Assembly: GCA_963930655.1 (NCBI GenBank)
Contig: OZ005621.1
Span: 315,001 to 379,000 of the forward strand
Direction of reading: 5' to 3'
From: Myrica gale
Lineage: Eukaryota; Streptophyta; Magnoliopsida; Fagales; Myricaceae
DNA: 64,000 nucleotides
Shown here: positions 12,878 to 25,453 of the stretch, in pieces
How the letters are laid out: every line of letters begins with the position of its first letter
Numbering within the stretch: the stretch's first letter is position 1
Position numbers and translations under genes: made by a program
Notes under the pieces: model-generated
What the model saw: only the letters and a program-made list of their open reading frames with translations
Told to the model about the DNA's origin: nothing
Databases searched by the model: none

Positions 12878-14500
12878 AGTGTTCTCTCTGCCAATTTTTT
12901 AAAATATGTTTTCCCTTTAACAAACTGCCCTGAATCTGGAGTCAAGGGATACTATGTTTATGGTGCTGCATTGCATCCTGTCAAAAAGTGAAGCTTGGGA
13001 AATGTAGATTTTTTGTCTGTACCTAATCTTGGATTCTGTTAAAACTCAAAATCAAGTTAACCTCACATAAACAACTCAGAAATCCCTGACTTGGATGTTG
13101 TCCTTATATTGTAGAGGGGTTCTTGTTGACTAGAAGCTTATTGCTGTAATCGTGTATCTGCTGCTGCAATACTCTTATTTCTTATTATGATTAAGTGCTG
13201 TTAGCTTCCTTTATGGCTGTTAATCCTTGTTGTTTGCAAATTTTGCAGATAATGTGGCTTCACATGTACCCATTCATTTCATTGATCGTGAAACTATGCA
13301 TTCAGCTCAGCATCACAGTGGTCAAGCTCTGTGTTCAGCCAATATGTCTACAACTGTACATATGCCTAGGCTTGTAAATCTGGGAAATTGGAGTTCTTTG
13401 AGAGTTTTTTTTTTTTTTTGGGGGGGGGATCATTTTGTTAGGAACGAGCTTATAGATTTTTCCCATTTTTGGAACTAAACGATGAAGAGTAAAAGACTAC
13501 TGAAAGAAACACATATAGGGACTTCAGATCCAGTTAGATATGTAATTCAGCTGCCCGTGTGACGGTCATTCAGCCAATGGAAGAGTAAATGAAAAAACAC
13601 TTTCAATGCACGCTCATACTGTGTTCATTTATGGCCTATCAGATAAGGCCTTCTGTTTATGAACTAGTGTGTGTCTATGCACGCCTCATACTTGCATTCA
13701 GGTTTTGTGCATTCACCTACTGGGGATTGTGGACAATATGGTCCAATAAACTCTAGCCCGACAAGAAGACCTCGCAATGTTTTTATCATATGTGCGCAAC
13801 GTATTTGTTCAGATAAATTCAGTCGTGAAAGTCGCAATCTCCATTTCATTTATTTTGATCATTTGGCCGCGCTATTGCACGCCATATAATATTAGGGTCC
13901 GTTTCCTTACACAGGGTATTGGGTTGCACATGCTTGCAGAATGCAGCTTCTAAGGTTATTTTGGAGTGAAATAAGATTTGTTGAAATATTCCCTTTTCAT
14001 TTTGGTTGAAAATTAAGTTGAACGATACTTATTTGACTGTAAGTTGACGTCTGGATCAACGAGGCTGTGGATTGATGCTTTGCTGTTAATGAACCCGGTG
14101 GTGGAGTCCGAGATGCCACTCTATAGCCTCCGCCTCGTAAACAGCCTTAAGCTTGTATTGCTTTCCTATTTCTTCCACCACCGAAGCCGACTAGGGGGAT
14201 AGAAGAAAACTTCAATTCCCCCTTCTTCTTTTTCCGGTCTTCAGTTTCTTCCCTTGACGAATAACAAATGCCATTCAACCAGCAGGAAATGTTTAATCAG
14301 GCATTGCAAACTAAACAAACTCGAGACAGTTGGTACCTTTTTCACTGCAGCAAGTTGGACTCTTACAGCAGCCACGATGGATCGAACCAAATATTCTTCA
14401 CCTTTTCACTGCCTTATGAACTCGAGCATTTATTTTTAACTGACACGAGGAGATAGAGGCAGCCCAGGCCTATCTGCAGGCCCGCAGGGACTTACCTTGA
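12878..14500. other. TRB 3' region and spacer
   Basis: Probably contains the TRB 3' UTR, possibly spliced (donor at 12875, acceptor near 13248). A T-run followed by a G-run sits at about 13407-13430. From about 14060 to 14450 the sequence is less AT-rich than the rest, but I could not assemble a convincing reading frame on either strand. Confidence 0.4.
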
Positions 14501-14507
14501 AGCTTTT

Positions 14508-15038
14508 ATCCTACAAACAATCTATTCCCAGTTGAGCTCATTCCTGTCTGTCTCCTCTGATCAAACATTTGCAGAAACTAATCTTAATACTTACCTTAGA
14601 AACAGCGCATTCAATAAAATGTGCTTTTTCTCTCAAGCTTGGCTCTGCAAAAGTTGCGAAACAGTCCATCTTGTCTATTTCTAACAACGAGCCAACTGAA
14701 AGAATATTTAGGGTAAGTTTTTTTGCACCCTATTATCTTTGACCTATAAACACAAGGCAATTTTCTTCTGATCTCTTCCCAACTTTCTGAACAGGGAAAT
14801 TTACAAGTTTTGAAATCAACCAAATAGCTGAATCTGCATTAGTGGATGTAACTTCATGCAGCCTGCTTTGAATGTCTGCCAGGTCCTCAGATCTAGCTGC
14901 AGGCCACATCAATCGTGCAGCACACGAGATTTCGGCTTGCATACAGATTGCTGACTCATATAAAGCTCTCTGTACGTATACCAAATAAAGTGGTCCTGCA
15001 GGGTGCCAAATGCAGAATCTTCCTCCAACCCAATGCAC
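14508..15038 (-). CDS. unidentified gene fragment, possible 3' exons
   Basis: Three minus-strand stretches look coding. About 14733-15038 is open over 100 codons and includes RALYESAICMQAEISCAARL and RSEDLADIQSRLHEVTSTNA, an amphipathic helical pattern. 14595-14695 (good acceptor TTCTTTCAG and donor GTAAGT) encodes KMDCFATFAEPSLREKAHFI. 14508-14556 ends in TAA and encodes RRQTGMSSTGNRLFVG. The exact splice between the first two is unresolved: the best in-phase donor leaves an intron of only about 48 bp. No start codon or 5' exon was found. It may be the tail of a truncated gene. I do not recognise the family. Confidence 0.4.
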
Positions 15039-16026
15039 ATACTTCCTTCTTTCGTTTCAATGAGAAACGATTAAACTCCACAGCCTTCCTAATCCCTTAC
15101 CAGTTACCACAGCGCTGTAATATAATCACTAGTCCACATGAGCTTAAAAGTTCGTCAGTATCATTCATCTTGAAACAAAAACACATGTACTGCATAACCA
15201 AGCTGTCGCATGTATTATGTACAGTGGAAGAATCACTCTTTCTGAGGAAGCAGCAACATTTTTTTCGTACCCTTATCTGTAGTTTCTTTACCATATTGTC
15301 TGTTAATCTTCTTTCAAAAACCAAAAAAAAAAAAAAAGGAAGTGCGAGGAAGAAAAACCGTATTTGAGGTTAATATATCAAATGGAGGGAAAAAGAAGTC
15401 ACCTTTATCCAAGATCTGCCTTGATAATATATTGGTGTGGCACCAAAATCCATTCTCAGTGAGCTCTGAAGAAGGTAGCAATAAATTTACAAACACAAAA
15501 AGCAGCTAAAGATTTCCTGTGACAAAGAACTAACAGCCTCAACACCACCATCTCCTACCCTAGCAACAGCGTAGACAGACCATTGTGATTTGTGAACATA
15601 AATTACGGCAATGATTACGCATGGAAATCTGAATCTCTAAAGGTCACCAATACATCAACCTGGCATTTAGGTCTGTACAAGACAGCCTCGTAATATGCCA
15701 AAGCAGATCGTATATGTGCTATGCTTAGGCTAATGAACACAAGTTGGAGCAGCCATCGTTTCATCAAAATTGAGATCACACTAAGTCATCCGTCGGCCTT
15801 TTAATATAACACAGACAAATTTTCAAATAAACAAAACTTCCAATACCAGGACAAAACTTGAAGAAAATCATTCTCATTCAACCTGGGATCATACAAAAAA
15901 AACCTGGAATTAGGCTTTGCCAGCCCCAGTAGTAGGAACCCATTGTCAATAAACAAATTTCTCATTTCCTGTTGATCTAAACAACCGTTATTCTACATTA
16001 AAAAAACCACAAAAGTGAAAAAAAAG

Positions 16027-16539
16027 TCATTTCAATACCACAGTAGCACCCAAATCCTTGAACTTGGCAACAAGGGAATCGGCCTCCTCCTTGGTGAGTC
16101 CCTTCTTCAACACCACGGGCGCTTTCTCCACCAACTCCTTGGCCTCCTTCAGACCCAAATCAGTGAACGACCTCACCTCCTTGATTATCTTAATCTTGGA
16201 GGCCGCGTCGAACTTCTCGAGCTTGATGTCGAACGCCGTCTTCGCCGCGGCTTTGGCCTCGCCGGCGTCGCCGGCCATGGATCCGGCGGATGCAGATGAT
16301 TGCCCGAGACTGGATAGTGCTGCTCCGTACTTGTTGAGGCCCATTCTAAGCCTCGAGAGGATCGCGTAGTCGTAGCGCTCGAGCTTATTGAAGTCCAAGA
16401 GCTCGTCGGCGATTCGCCCGAGCATCTGCTCCCGAGTCTCGGTGGCCGTGCAGAGAGTGCGGGATAGTGGCTTCGGAGTGAGGGTGAAGAGCCTGCTTAA
16501 GGACCTGTAAGGGATTTTCGTCGTCGTCGTAGAGGCCAT
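16027..16539 (-). CDS. mitochondrial large-subunit ribosomal protein bL12m (L7/L12 family)
   Basis: One uninterrupted 170-codon ORF. The N-terminus (MASTTTTKIPYRSLSRLFTL) is Ser/Thr/Arg-rich and acid-free, as expected for mitochondrial import. After a linker helix and an Ala/Gly-rich hinge (about residues 75-100), the C-terminal L7/L12 domain is complete: AASKIKIIKEVRSFTDLGLK, then EAKELVEKAPVVLKKGLTKE, ending LGATVVLK. The family forms the flexible stalk that recruits translation factors to the ribosome. The gene is intronless here. A short MITE-like insert begins about 65 bp upstream of the start codon. Confidence 0.93.
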   Translation of the reverse strand: MASTTTTKIPYRSLSRLFTLTPKPLSRTLCTATETREQMLGRIADELLDFNKLERYDYAILSRLRMGLNKYGAALSSLGQSSASAGSMAGDAGEAKAAAKTAFDIKLEKFDAASKIKIIKEVRSFTDLGLKEAKELVEKAPVVLKKGLTKEEADSLVAKFKDLGATVVLK

Positions 16540-16604
16540 TTTTGGGTGAATAAGGATTTAGCTCGCTTTGGAGTTTGGGGTTGACACAAGTTCTTGTCGA
16601 GCTC

Positions 16605-16757
16605 TCGTTTGTTTCCCCAAAATTTTGGAGTTTGAAATTTCTAACAAAACAAACACACTCCAAAATTTTTAACTTTTACATACATACTCTACTTTTCACA
16701 AACTCCAATCAATCTCAATAAAGTAAAGATTCCCAAAATTTCGACAAACAAACACCA
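16605..16757. mobile_element. short MITE upstream of the bL12m gene
   Basis: About 150 bp bounded by inverted ends: TCGTTTGTTTCCCCAAAATT on the left, and CCCAAAATTTCGACAAACAA on the right, which reverse-complements to nearly the same sequence. The interior is AT-rich and non-coding. It lies in the 5' flank or leader of the bL12m gene. No target duplication is clear. Confidence 0.6.
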
Positions 16758-17192
16758 GGAGCATACGAAGCAAATGAGGAGTTGAGGGCAATTTAGGAAT
16801 TGAAAAGTCTAGACAAAGATAAACTTACCAACGACGTCGTCCGGGTGAAGGTGTTTCACGTATTTTGTATTTCTTCCTCATTTTGTATGGAAGAGTGAAA
16901 TAAACTTTGTTAAGGCATTCCTCTAATATATCTTGCTCATGCCCTTTCATCAAGTCATCCTCGGTACATTTCTAACCCTCAATACTTTATAACAATTCTC
17001 CCAGTTTCACGGAATAACTTGCCCGCTCTACAAAATTCTCATAGGTTTGAAGTACTCACAAAACTCAAAAGCATGAAATTTGAACCTTTTACTATTTTCT
17101 TAATTTTGGGTTATCGACACAGCTTCTATTAGAATGATAGCTACAAGTACATGAATTATTTCTTTCTGGAAAAGTAAATTAAGATATCAGAG

Positions 17193-17497
17193 GTATGTTC
17201 GTTTTCACTAATTTTTTCAGGATTCTAAGTATATTCACAATTCTAACACCGAACATATTCAGAATTCAAACACAAAAACCAATACATTTTACACAATCTC
17301 CAACAACTTTTTAATTTTTTATTCAATATAAATTTTCTCTCTCTATACTTTTTCACATAACTCCAATACTTTTTTATTAAACAATTACATCAAATCACTT
17401 CTCTCTCCACTTTACACAAACACCAATAAAACACTATTCAACATAAAAATTCACAACTTCTCTAAAATCCTACATTTTTTCTCAAAACGAACATCAC
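17193..17497 (+). mobile_element. MITE, about 305 bp (copy 1 of an inverted pair)
   Basis: The terminal motif GTATGTTCGTTTTCAC on the left mirrors CAAAACGAACATCACC on the right. The AT-rich interior contains TCTCTCTC and ACAATCTCCAACAACTTTT. The same sequence recurs in reverse orientation at 20225-20529. It lies just downstream of the 3' end of the DG1-like pseudogene. The superfamily is not clear. Confidence 0.75.
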
Positions 17498-17672
17498 CCA
17501 GGTTTCCACTATTTTTACAGGCCACAGAACTGGCAAGCAGCCATCACCATAGTCGATGGCTTAAAAATTGTCCTTCACAAAGGTACCCATGAACATAAAA
17601 TCAACTGAATGTCACCTCTGTACAACGTTACAGTAGCTCCCATAAAAAGCTGTGCTACAATGAAACTTGCAG

Positions 17673-20600
17673 TCATTTCCTGCCAAGTTGAAAGGGGAAT
17701 AATAACCCATCCTTCTTCCTACTTTCCTTCCACGATTCCAGAATTTCATCTGCTGTTGGCAGATCAGAGCTGCAAGAATCAACCCTGTTCATCAGTGTTT
17801 CAAGTCCCGCCTCATCCAGATCATTTGTGCGTCCGTTTAACATAAAAATTGCGAGCATGTCAGTAGAAGGATCAATGGCAGATGCTACATCATCAGCGTA
17901 AGGAAAATACCCTTTGGCAGGTTACAGTCCATCACCTATCAGACACGAGTGCTTTCATGTGATTTCAATGATCTTTAAAGGAGAAGAATCATTTGAAAGA
18001 TATTTTACATGCATCGGTCTATACAGTTCCATATCCCATGCCACCAACAAAGAAAGTAGTTAAGAACGTTCAAGTAGCATTGTCTGCTCCCCTGTAGAAT
18101 GTGAAAAATTATCCTATTGACTAGCGGAAATTCTGAAGCTTTCACGTAGTTTGAAAAAGGATGACTACCATGAAAATTATAGCTTTTCCTGATTTCACCA
18201 GAAGTTCAAAAGGAAATAAGAAAATTATTCCAATTCGCGCATCCAGTTAATATAAGAGGGTAGTATCCCCTGCTCATTTGTTAAAACTACCCCATGGTGT
18301 TGGGCTTTTGATGCTATAGGATAAGGGGCAAAAACCTGATGAAAGACAGTAACAACAGAAGTGCCACAACTTCACAAGTACAAAGGAACATGCGAGGATC
18401 AGAATTGCTAAACAATTAACAACAGCTGCAAATGAAGTAAGAATATGGCTTAGTAGGAGTTACTGACATAGATGGCGAGACAACCAGAAAACTAAGAATC
18501 AAATGGCTTAATACATACATAACACAATACTGGGAAAACATTATTGCAATAAACCAACTTTAACGAAGTATATAAACACGGCAACAGTAGAAGAACACAG
18601 CCTGAATAAATACACTTTCTCCCTTATCTTACAAAACTGTAACCTGCCAATTCATGGTTGAAGAAATCAAATACGAAAATGGAATGCTAGCAAAGAATAT
18701 GCAAAATTATCGCCAAATGAATTATGTCTATAGACAAATAAGACGTGATTAGAACAGAGAAGATTAAGTCCTGTCAAACAACATACACAGCCTACTGATA
18801 CTAATAATTACCTCTAAAACAGCATCTTGCCACCTCCCATTGTTGCAAAGGCAGCAAGCCAGCTCATAATATACACTAGCTGCTCCAACCACTCCCCTTT
18901 GTTCCATCTCCCTGACTGCTTTGCCAGCTTCATCAACTCTACCTTCCTCCCAAAAAGCTTTAACAAGAACTGGAAGTCAGATAGCAAAGACGTGAGACAC
19001 CAAACACCAAAACCAATTGAAGGAAAGGGACAGCTAAAACCACCTTTGTAAGTAAGAGCTTTTGGTGCTTCCCCACTTCTCTTCATCTTCCTGAAGTAGT
19101 CATGGACAAAGTCATACTTTCCAGATCGCAACATTACCTTTCAATAAGCACCTCTGTAAGACTTGAATCCCATACATAATTTGAGGACAAACATCTGGCA
19201 TGTGGAAGTACTTTTCCAAATTCAGATGACTCAGAAGACTGACCAACATTCGACTACAAGGTAAAAGCAGCATCTAACGGATTCAAATGTAATTTCAGAC
19301 CAGCTTTATTGCATTTATTGAATAAAGAAAACACCAAATCCTCCTATATCGATAGATTTTACATCCCTCTGAAGTTGTGTGCAATAGTATTTTTATATTG
19401 CAAATCAATTTTTGTACCTAGCCGATCAATCATGACAACACTTATTGAAGCAATAAGTAAGGGGTGCAATATTGATTTGCTCACTCCCGATCTGCCAAAA
19501 TATGATAGGACAAAAAATTCAAACATAAGACAAAATTCTTATGCTTTCTGCCTCTAGAACCAAAATGTACTCTCCTCTAGTAACTTCAGTTCCAAACCAA
19601 CAAAGACCATGCTTGAAATATTCCACACCAACTGATGACATGGTTCTTAATTACATCCATTGCAAGTCCATAGGTAGCTCCGTTAGGTTTCAGACCATTA
19701 ATTCTCAATTGCTCAAATACCCAAGATACACCTTTCCACTGTCGCGATGAAACACAAGCATTCAAGACCTAGCAACCAATTCAAAAACACAAATTACACA
19801 ATCATTATGTATATCAATGCTTACCAGGAATTCTAAGTCAGCTTCATAGTTATGCCCTCTTACCGCATTATATACAACAAGATCAGGTTCAAGGGTCGGG
19901 TCCCAGTTCCTACGTGCATTTTTTATTCTTTTAGAAGGCTTCTGCCTCATGCACTCAATAATGCTTATCAGTTCTTTCACAAGACCAGCTTGACCGAGTG
20001 TAACAGCAATGCTGTGCTATGCAGCCATATCAGGATATAAATGGCAATCTCCCTGGAGAACCAAAATGGTAAGAATCCATCCAATCACATCAAAAGAAAC
20101 CTCAATGTCTAAAACCAACAAAGTTGGTTGATTATTACACGCATCAGATTGAAAATGCGAAGAGCTTCCTGGGGCCTCCGTGCCTTCTCAAGAACTGCCG
20201 AGAGTTTCGTGTAAACAAACCTAGGTTATGTTCGTTTTGAGTAAAAATGTAGGATTTTAGAGAAGTTGTGAATTTTTATGTTGAATAGTGTTTTATTGGT
20301 ATTTGTGTAAAGTAGAGAGATAAATGATTTGATGTAATTGTTTAATAAAAAAGTATTGGAGATATGTGAAAAAATATAGAGAGAAAAAATTTATGTTGAA
20401 TAAAAAATTAAAAAATTGTTGGAGATTGTGTAAAATGTATTGGTGTTTGTGTTTAAATTCTGAATATGTTCGGTTGTAGATTTGTGAATATACTTAGAAT
20501 CCTAAAAAAAGTGTGAAAACGAACATATCCCTAGAAAGAGATTCAAATTTCTTGTAGGTCGAAATCTTGCCACCTCAACCAAATTTTCCTCCAAAAATTG

Positions 20601-21187
20601 ACAAACCTATCAACGAGAAAGCGAACCACCTCGGCCTCGCTGCGCCGGCGTCTCGAAGGTTCCCACACGTTCTTTTCACCATCCAACCATTCTTCTTTTA
20701 CGAGCACATCCTCATCCAAATCCCACTGCAAAGCATCTCGCTTTCGCTGCTCAAACAAGTCCCTCAGCTCCCTAAGTTTCTCCCTCTTGAGCTTCTCTCC
20801 GCTATGCTCCCCACTTTCACTCGCAATCTCTCTAAAACCAGCCCTCTCCAGCCTCTCCCATGGCTTCCCCACCATCAAAGCCCGAGCCTTCCAACCCGTC
20901 TCTGCATTTACCGCCTTGTTTAACTCCTTGTACTCGAGCTTGAGGATTTGGTACTGGGACTCCTCGGCGAGGGCTTGTTTCTCGGACTCGGAGAGAGAAG
21001 GGGTCTGAGACTGTTGGGCAAGGCGATTCAGTTTGCGGTTGTGTTTCTGGATTTGTTTCTTGCGGACGACGTGGATAACTTTGAGGGTTGGGTGGGCGCC
21101 CTTCCGTATAAGCTTCCGTTTGATTTTCTCGGTATCTGGTTCGAACACGGGAGGGGAAAGTGGAGGGGCACCTTGCACCGCTTCCAT
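17673..21187 (-). pseudogene. DG1-like chloroplast PPR protein, decayed copy
   Basis: The start is intact at 21187: a 200-codon N-terminal block (RKGAHPTLKVIHVVRKKQIQ, QYQILKLEYKELNKAVNAET) typical of DELAYED GREENING 1. Homology stops after VVRFLVDR (about 20605); a MITE sits at 20225-20529 and coding resumes at FVYTKLSAVLEKARRPQEAL (20130-20219), so a stretch of PPR sequence is missing. A TAG at 20017-20019 interrupts the next exon (DMAA*HSIAVTLGQAGL). Further exons still read as PPR motifs (QWKGVSWVFEQLRINGLKPN; VMLRSGKYDFVHDYFRKMKR; ASVYYELACCLCNNGRWQDA). I find no later PPR exons between 18.7 and 17.95 kb. The C-terminal piece (about 17673-17930) ends KKDGLLFPFQLGRK. DG1 acts in plastid RNA maturation, so an intact copy is expected elsewhere. 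Confidence 0.82.
20225..20529 (-). mobile_element. MITE inserted in the DG1-like coding region (copy 2)
   Basis: 305 bp with ends GTTATGTTCGTTTTGA and AAAACGAACATATC, flanked by a possible 5-bp duplication CCTAG (20220-20224 and 20530-20534). It is the reverse complement of the element at 17193-17497, with shared blocks such as TTAAAAAATTGTTGGAGATT. It separates two coding parts of the DG1-like gene and coincides with loss of the PPR sequence between them. Confidence 0.8.
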
Positions 21188-21845
21188 GGTGGAAGTGGCA
21201 CTAGGGACTGAGCAGATAAAAGTATTATGACGAGCAGTATCGAAATGGTAGTATCGTAGATATTTGTTGTCTTCTCAGTTCATCAGATGGCAAAGTTGTC
21301 TGTCGCTAGCTTTTTTTTTTTTTTGGGTAAGTAACTTCGCTAGCTTTTCGATCAGCAAATGTGAGCGATTTTATTAAGCCAAGGCCAAGGGGGGCATTAC
21401 TATTTCCAAGTAATGGGCCGTTATATGGGCCTTGTCAAATTGATTGAGATTGGGCCGTTGAGCAAGATGGGAGTGAGCTCCATCCGAAACATATACAAAG
21501 CCACGCAAAGGCGAACCGTTCATTAACAAAACGAAAATCTAGTCGGGAGGAAGAAGGATCTCGACGATGCAGACCGCAGACGGCTCTAAAGCTTACTTGT
21601 TGGACCTCATTCTTTCAAAACACTTCCCACCCAATATAACGAGATCTGACAGTTGGATAAAGAGATCAAACAACCCCAAACTTCTCAAAATTAGATAAAA
21701 TATATATATATATACAGTACCTTAGGCTTAGCATCTGGAAGAAAAGAACACAACAAAACAATCAGCAACCAAGTTAGACAACCACACCACCAAAGAGAAA
21801 TTACATCACACAAACCCAAACTATAACAGGGGAAACAAAAACTGC

Positions 21846-24800
21846 TCAGTTTTTTGATTTGGAATGCTTTACAAGCCAATCAATAACTGAATCAATGTTT
21901 GTTGAGTTCTTGCATGAGATCATGAAGCTGCAAACTTCTCTGTCTCTGCTTGTAAGTGACTTCAGATCCCTGCAAACCAAAACGACATTCTCGGTATCAA
22001 AACAACAGTTCCTTTTTGTTCCTTAACCCCCAAAAGAAAAACGTCTTGGATATTCACCAAACTGGGTGTATTTTGGAATGTGGATTGAGAAAGTTACAGT
22101 CACAAAAGTGAAAACGTGTCTTACATTTGATCAGTCAAAGCCTGTTTAGACAGAGCTCCTGGCTTGTCGATCTTGTTCCCTAGCACTAGCAATGGGATAC
22201 CACTCAGTGAGGGTTTGCTCAGCAAATCATGAAGCTCGCTTCTTGAGATACTCACGTTGTCAGGATCAGCGGCATCAACAACATAACTGCAGAACGGAAT
22301 CAGGTCACACATATTGTTAAATCATAATCGAGTATTGATGCCACTAAACTATTATTAATCAACACAGCATCCAAATATACATATTTGACCATGGATTTAT
22401 TAAGAAACAAGGTTTGTCACGGATACCATTGTACTCTTCAAGAAACATTGTGGCCAACAAGTGTCAGCAAAGCATAGATGGCAGAAAGACCAGAAACTCT
22501 TCCTTGTAATGCACTTGTTCCATCTCAACCTCTTAATCTTGAACTCAGACTGGGGAAGACACTATCTCCTAGACAACAATTTTGAGACGCAGATGGCAGA
22601 AAGACCGGAAACTCTTCCTTGTCATGCACTTGTTCCATCTCAACCTCTTAATCTTGAACTCAGACTGGGGAAGACACTATCTCCTAGACAACAATTTTGA
22701 GACGCAAAGGTGATTCAAGGAAAGTTTTGCATCCAAAAAAGTAAGAACTCAACTCGAGGAATTTGTGTGCAAATGTCTATCATCCTGGTCATTGATTATT
22801 ATATGAGGACTAAATTTTTCATCAGGTCAATAACCATAGCTTTCTGCATAGTTATACATACAGCAATGCACAGACAATGTGGGTACAGGAGTTGACAAGG
22901 ATAGCGTAATATAACAAACTTAAAAGTAAAGAAGATACAGGCGCTCAGGACCATTTCAATCAGATGTAGCAATTTACTCCAAGCCAAAAGAGAAAAACGG
23001 AAGGTTATAACTAGGCAAATCAGATTCGTACATATTCATATGTACGAAAATTTAAATGCACATGTTATGTGTATGTTCACTAAACTTTGAGAACCTTCAA
23101 ATCAGGGATGAAGCTAGGATTCTATATAAGGGGGGGGCCAATTTCATAAAAATACACCTTGGGGGAGCCAAAATGCAGAAGATACAAAGGAATCTTTGAA
23201 AAAAATAGCTTTTTGACCCAAAGGGATAAGTGAGTGTGTGCTGAATTTGGGGCGCTTGGGGTGGCCATGGCTCCCCTAGCTCCATCACTGCTTCAAATGA
23301 TCACTAATAACAAAGAAGAGATCATCTATGAACTTTAAATAGTTACAATTTCCCCTTCACTCTAACTTTTGGAATCTCCCAGACTCTTTAAATCTACACT
23401 GCTAGGTAAAAATGGATGCACACATTTATTCTTGTAAATCATGGAAGTACACACGGTTGTATGTCATAAATAATACCCATTACTGAAGTTTTGGTCATAT
23501 TATTCTAGTTCCAATTCATATATCTTGCCAGATTCTACCAACAATATTATAACTTTAGAGGGTTTGGTTCAATATCCATTTCAGTACGAGTAAAGCATAG
23601 CAGATAGACTACCTCCGACTCTTTAGTACTTTCTCCACTATGAAAAAATCAAAGCTCTTAAGATGAATGCGAATAAAAGCTTAACAGCGTAGCACGAATT
23701 ACTAATATACATGATCTAGCAAATGTTTTTGCATGAGATGTGATAGAAAACCGTGCAAGAAACCAAGCATAATATCCAATCCAAACATGAATCATAGTAA
23801 GAGGAAGGTCTAACAAGGTATCCCTTTGAAACCTCAAAAACAATTAACAAACATCCACCATTCTCTGCAAACTGAGTTAATTATAATGGGAATTAGTCCA
23901 TACACAATAGCAGAAACTGCACGACAGTATCGCTCCCACATACTGCGGAACCTAGGTTGACCTCCAAGATCCCACAACTTTATGGTCACATTCCCTTTCG
24001 TTACCTTCCTCATATTGAAACCTACCTGGAAATAAACCATATACATAAATTCTACTTGAGCAAGAAAATAAAGTAAATTATCTACTAAAATTTAAATTGG
24101 TTAACCCTGTCCAAAAGATTACTCACCGTAGGGATCATGTCTTCACTATATCCACCAGTCTAGGATCAAGATCAAGAAGCCAGATTTAAGTGCGACAACC
24201 CAAAGAGGCAAAAAAAGAAACCAAAACTACTATGTGGGCAATATGATAATTTACTTACTGCAACAACATTTACAAGTGAAGTCTTTCCAGCATTCTGAAG
24301 TCCTATCAAAGATAGCTCCATTTCCTGCTTGAAAAAGAGGCTGCAAAAACACTTGCAAGTAAGCTATTCATTCAGAACAAGTTTTATCAAGGCCAGGCAG
24401 AACAATTTAATTGCAAACTTAAAAGCTTCCAATTTTCTTGACATCAGCTGTGACCAGCTTAAAGATGTAACTAACATTCTGCAAGTCAGATATTTCTATT
24501 TAATGTTAATGTACAAGATTTACCGACATGGAATGAGTTTGGACACGTTAAGTTTTTGTACCCAAGTGCAGGAAGGTGTGTACATATATTTAAAGCGGCG
24601 ACAACTTGCGGCTTTAATCGGGGCATTTTGGATATGTGCCAAAAAAAAACAGTGGTAAGGAATAGCCTGTTGTGGACAGTACATAACATGTCGTTGGATA
24701 GGGTGGTTAATGAAGCTTGGAGGAAATGGAATAGTATCCATATGAGGGGAACAGGTTAGAGCTGCGACCTTAATATAGGTTGACCAACTTCATCACCATC

Positions 24801-25406
24801 AAATGATCTTCATGCCGTGGGAACCAGAAAACCACCATCTTGCTCCTTCATTTCTTTGGTGCTACATTGTTCTTTCCAAGGGAAGGGCTTGGATGTATTC
24901 CACAAGGGTGCTCGTGCTCCTACTGAGGTGGCCTTTATTGATTGGAAACCAAGCTAAACAGAAGATTTTCCCCGCTGATAATCTTATAGATAATATTCGA
25001 GTGTGATTCATTTGACCTAAGATCGGTAAACATATATCTTCTTCAATTACACTTCTCTAAGGCACCGAAATTCCATTCTATCCTTCATCAAATCTAATTT
25101 TCTGAGCACCTAACAACAATGGAAGTTTTTTCAACATGCCCAGACTCGACAAGTTTAAGTTTAATAATGCTTTTACTCATCAGCAAATAAAGCATGAAAA
25201 TTTATGGGGGACAAAATCGAAATAGATAAAATGAAATGCACGATCTATGCAGAATAAGTCAATATGCATCCTAAATCTCCACCTTGATTCTGGGAGACTA
25301 AAAATAATTAACGAAGAAGCCCAAAAAGCCATTCACAAGATTTTGCTTTCTTTACGCAAAAGGTGAAATTTGCAGTAATACGCCGTTCGACAACACAAAC
25401 CATCGA

Positions 25407-25453
<47 letters not shown>

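Noticed and set aside
12463..12945. 160-codon minus-strand ORF rich in Ala and Ser
   Set aside because: Mirror image of the Ala/Glu-rich coiled coil of TRB on the plus strand.
15617..15764. 49-codon minus-strand ORF with a hydrophobic start (MKRWLLQLVFISLSI) downstream of bL12m
   Set aside because: Looks like a signal peptide, but no homology or exon support; more likely part of the bL12m 3' region.
20567..21211. Several plus-strand ORFs over the DG1-like first exon
   Set aside because: Opposite-strand shadows of the conserved DG1 N-terminal sequence.
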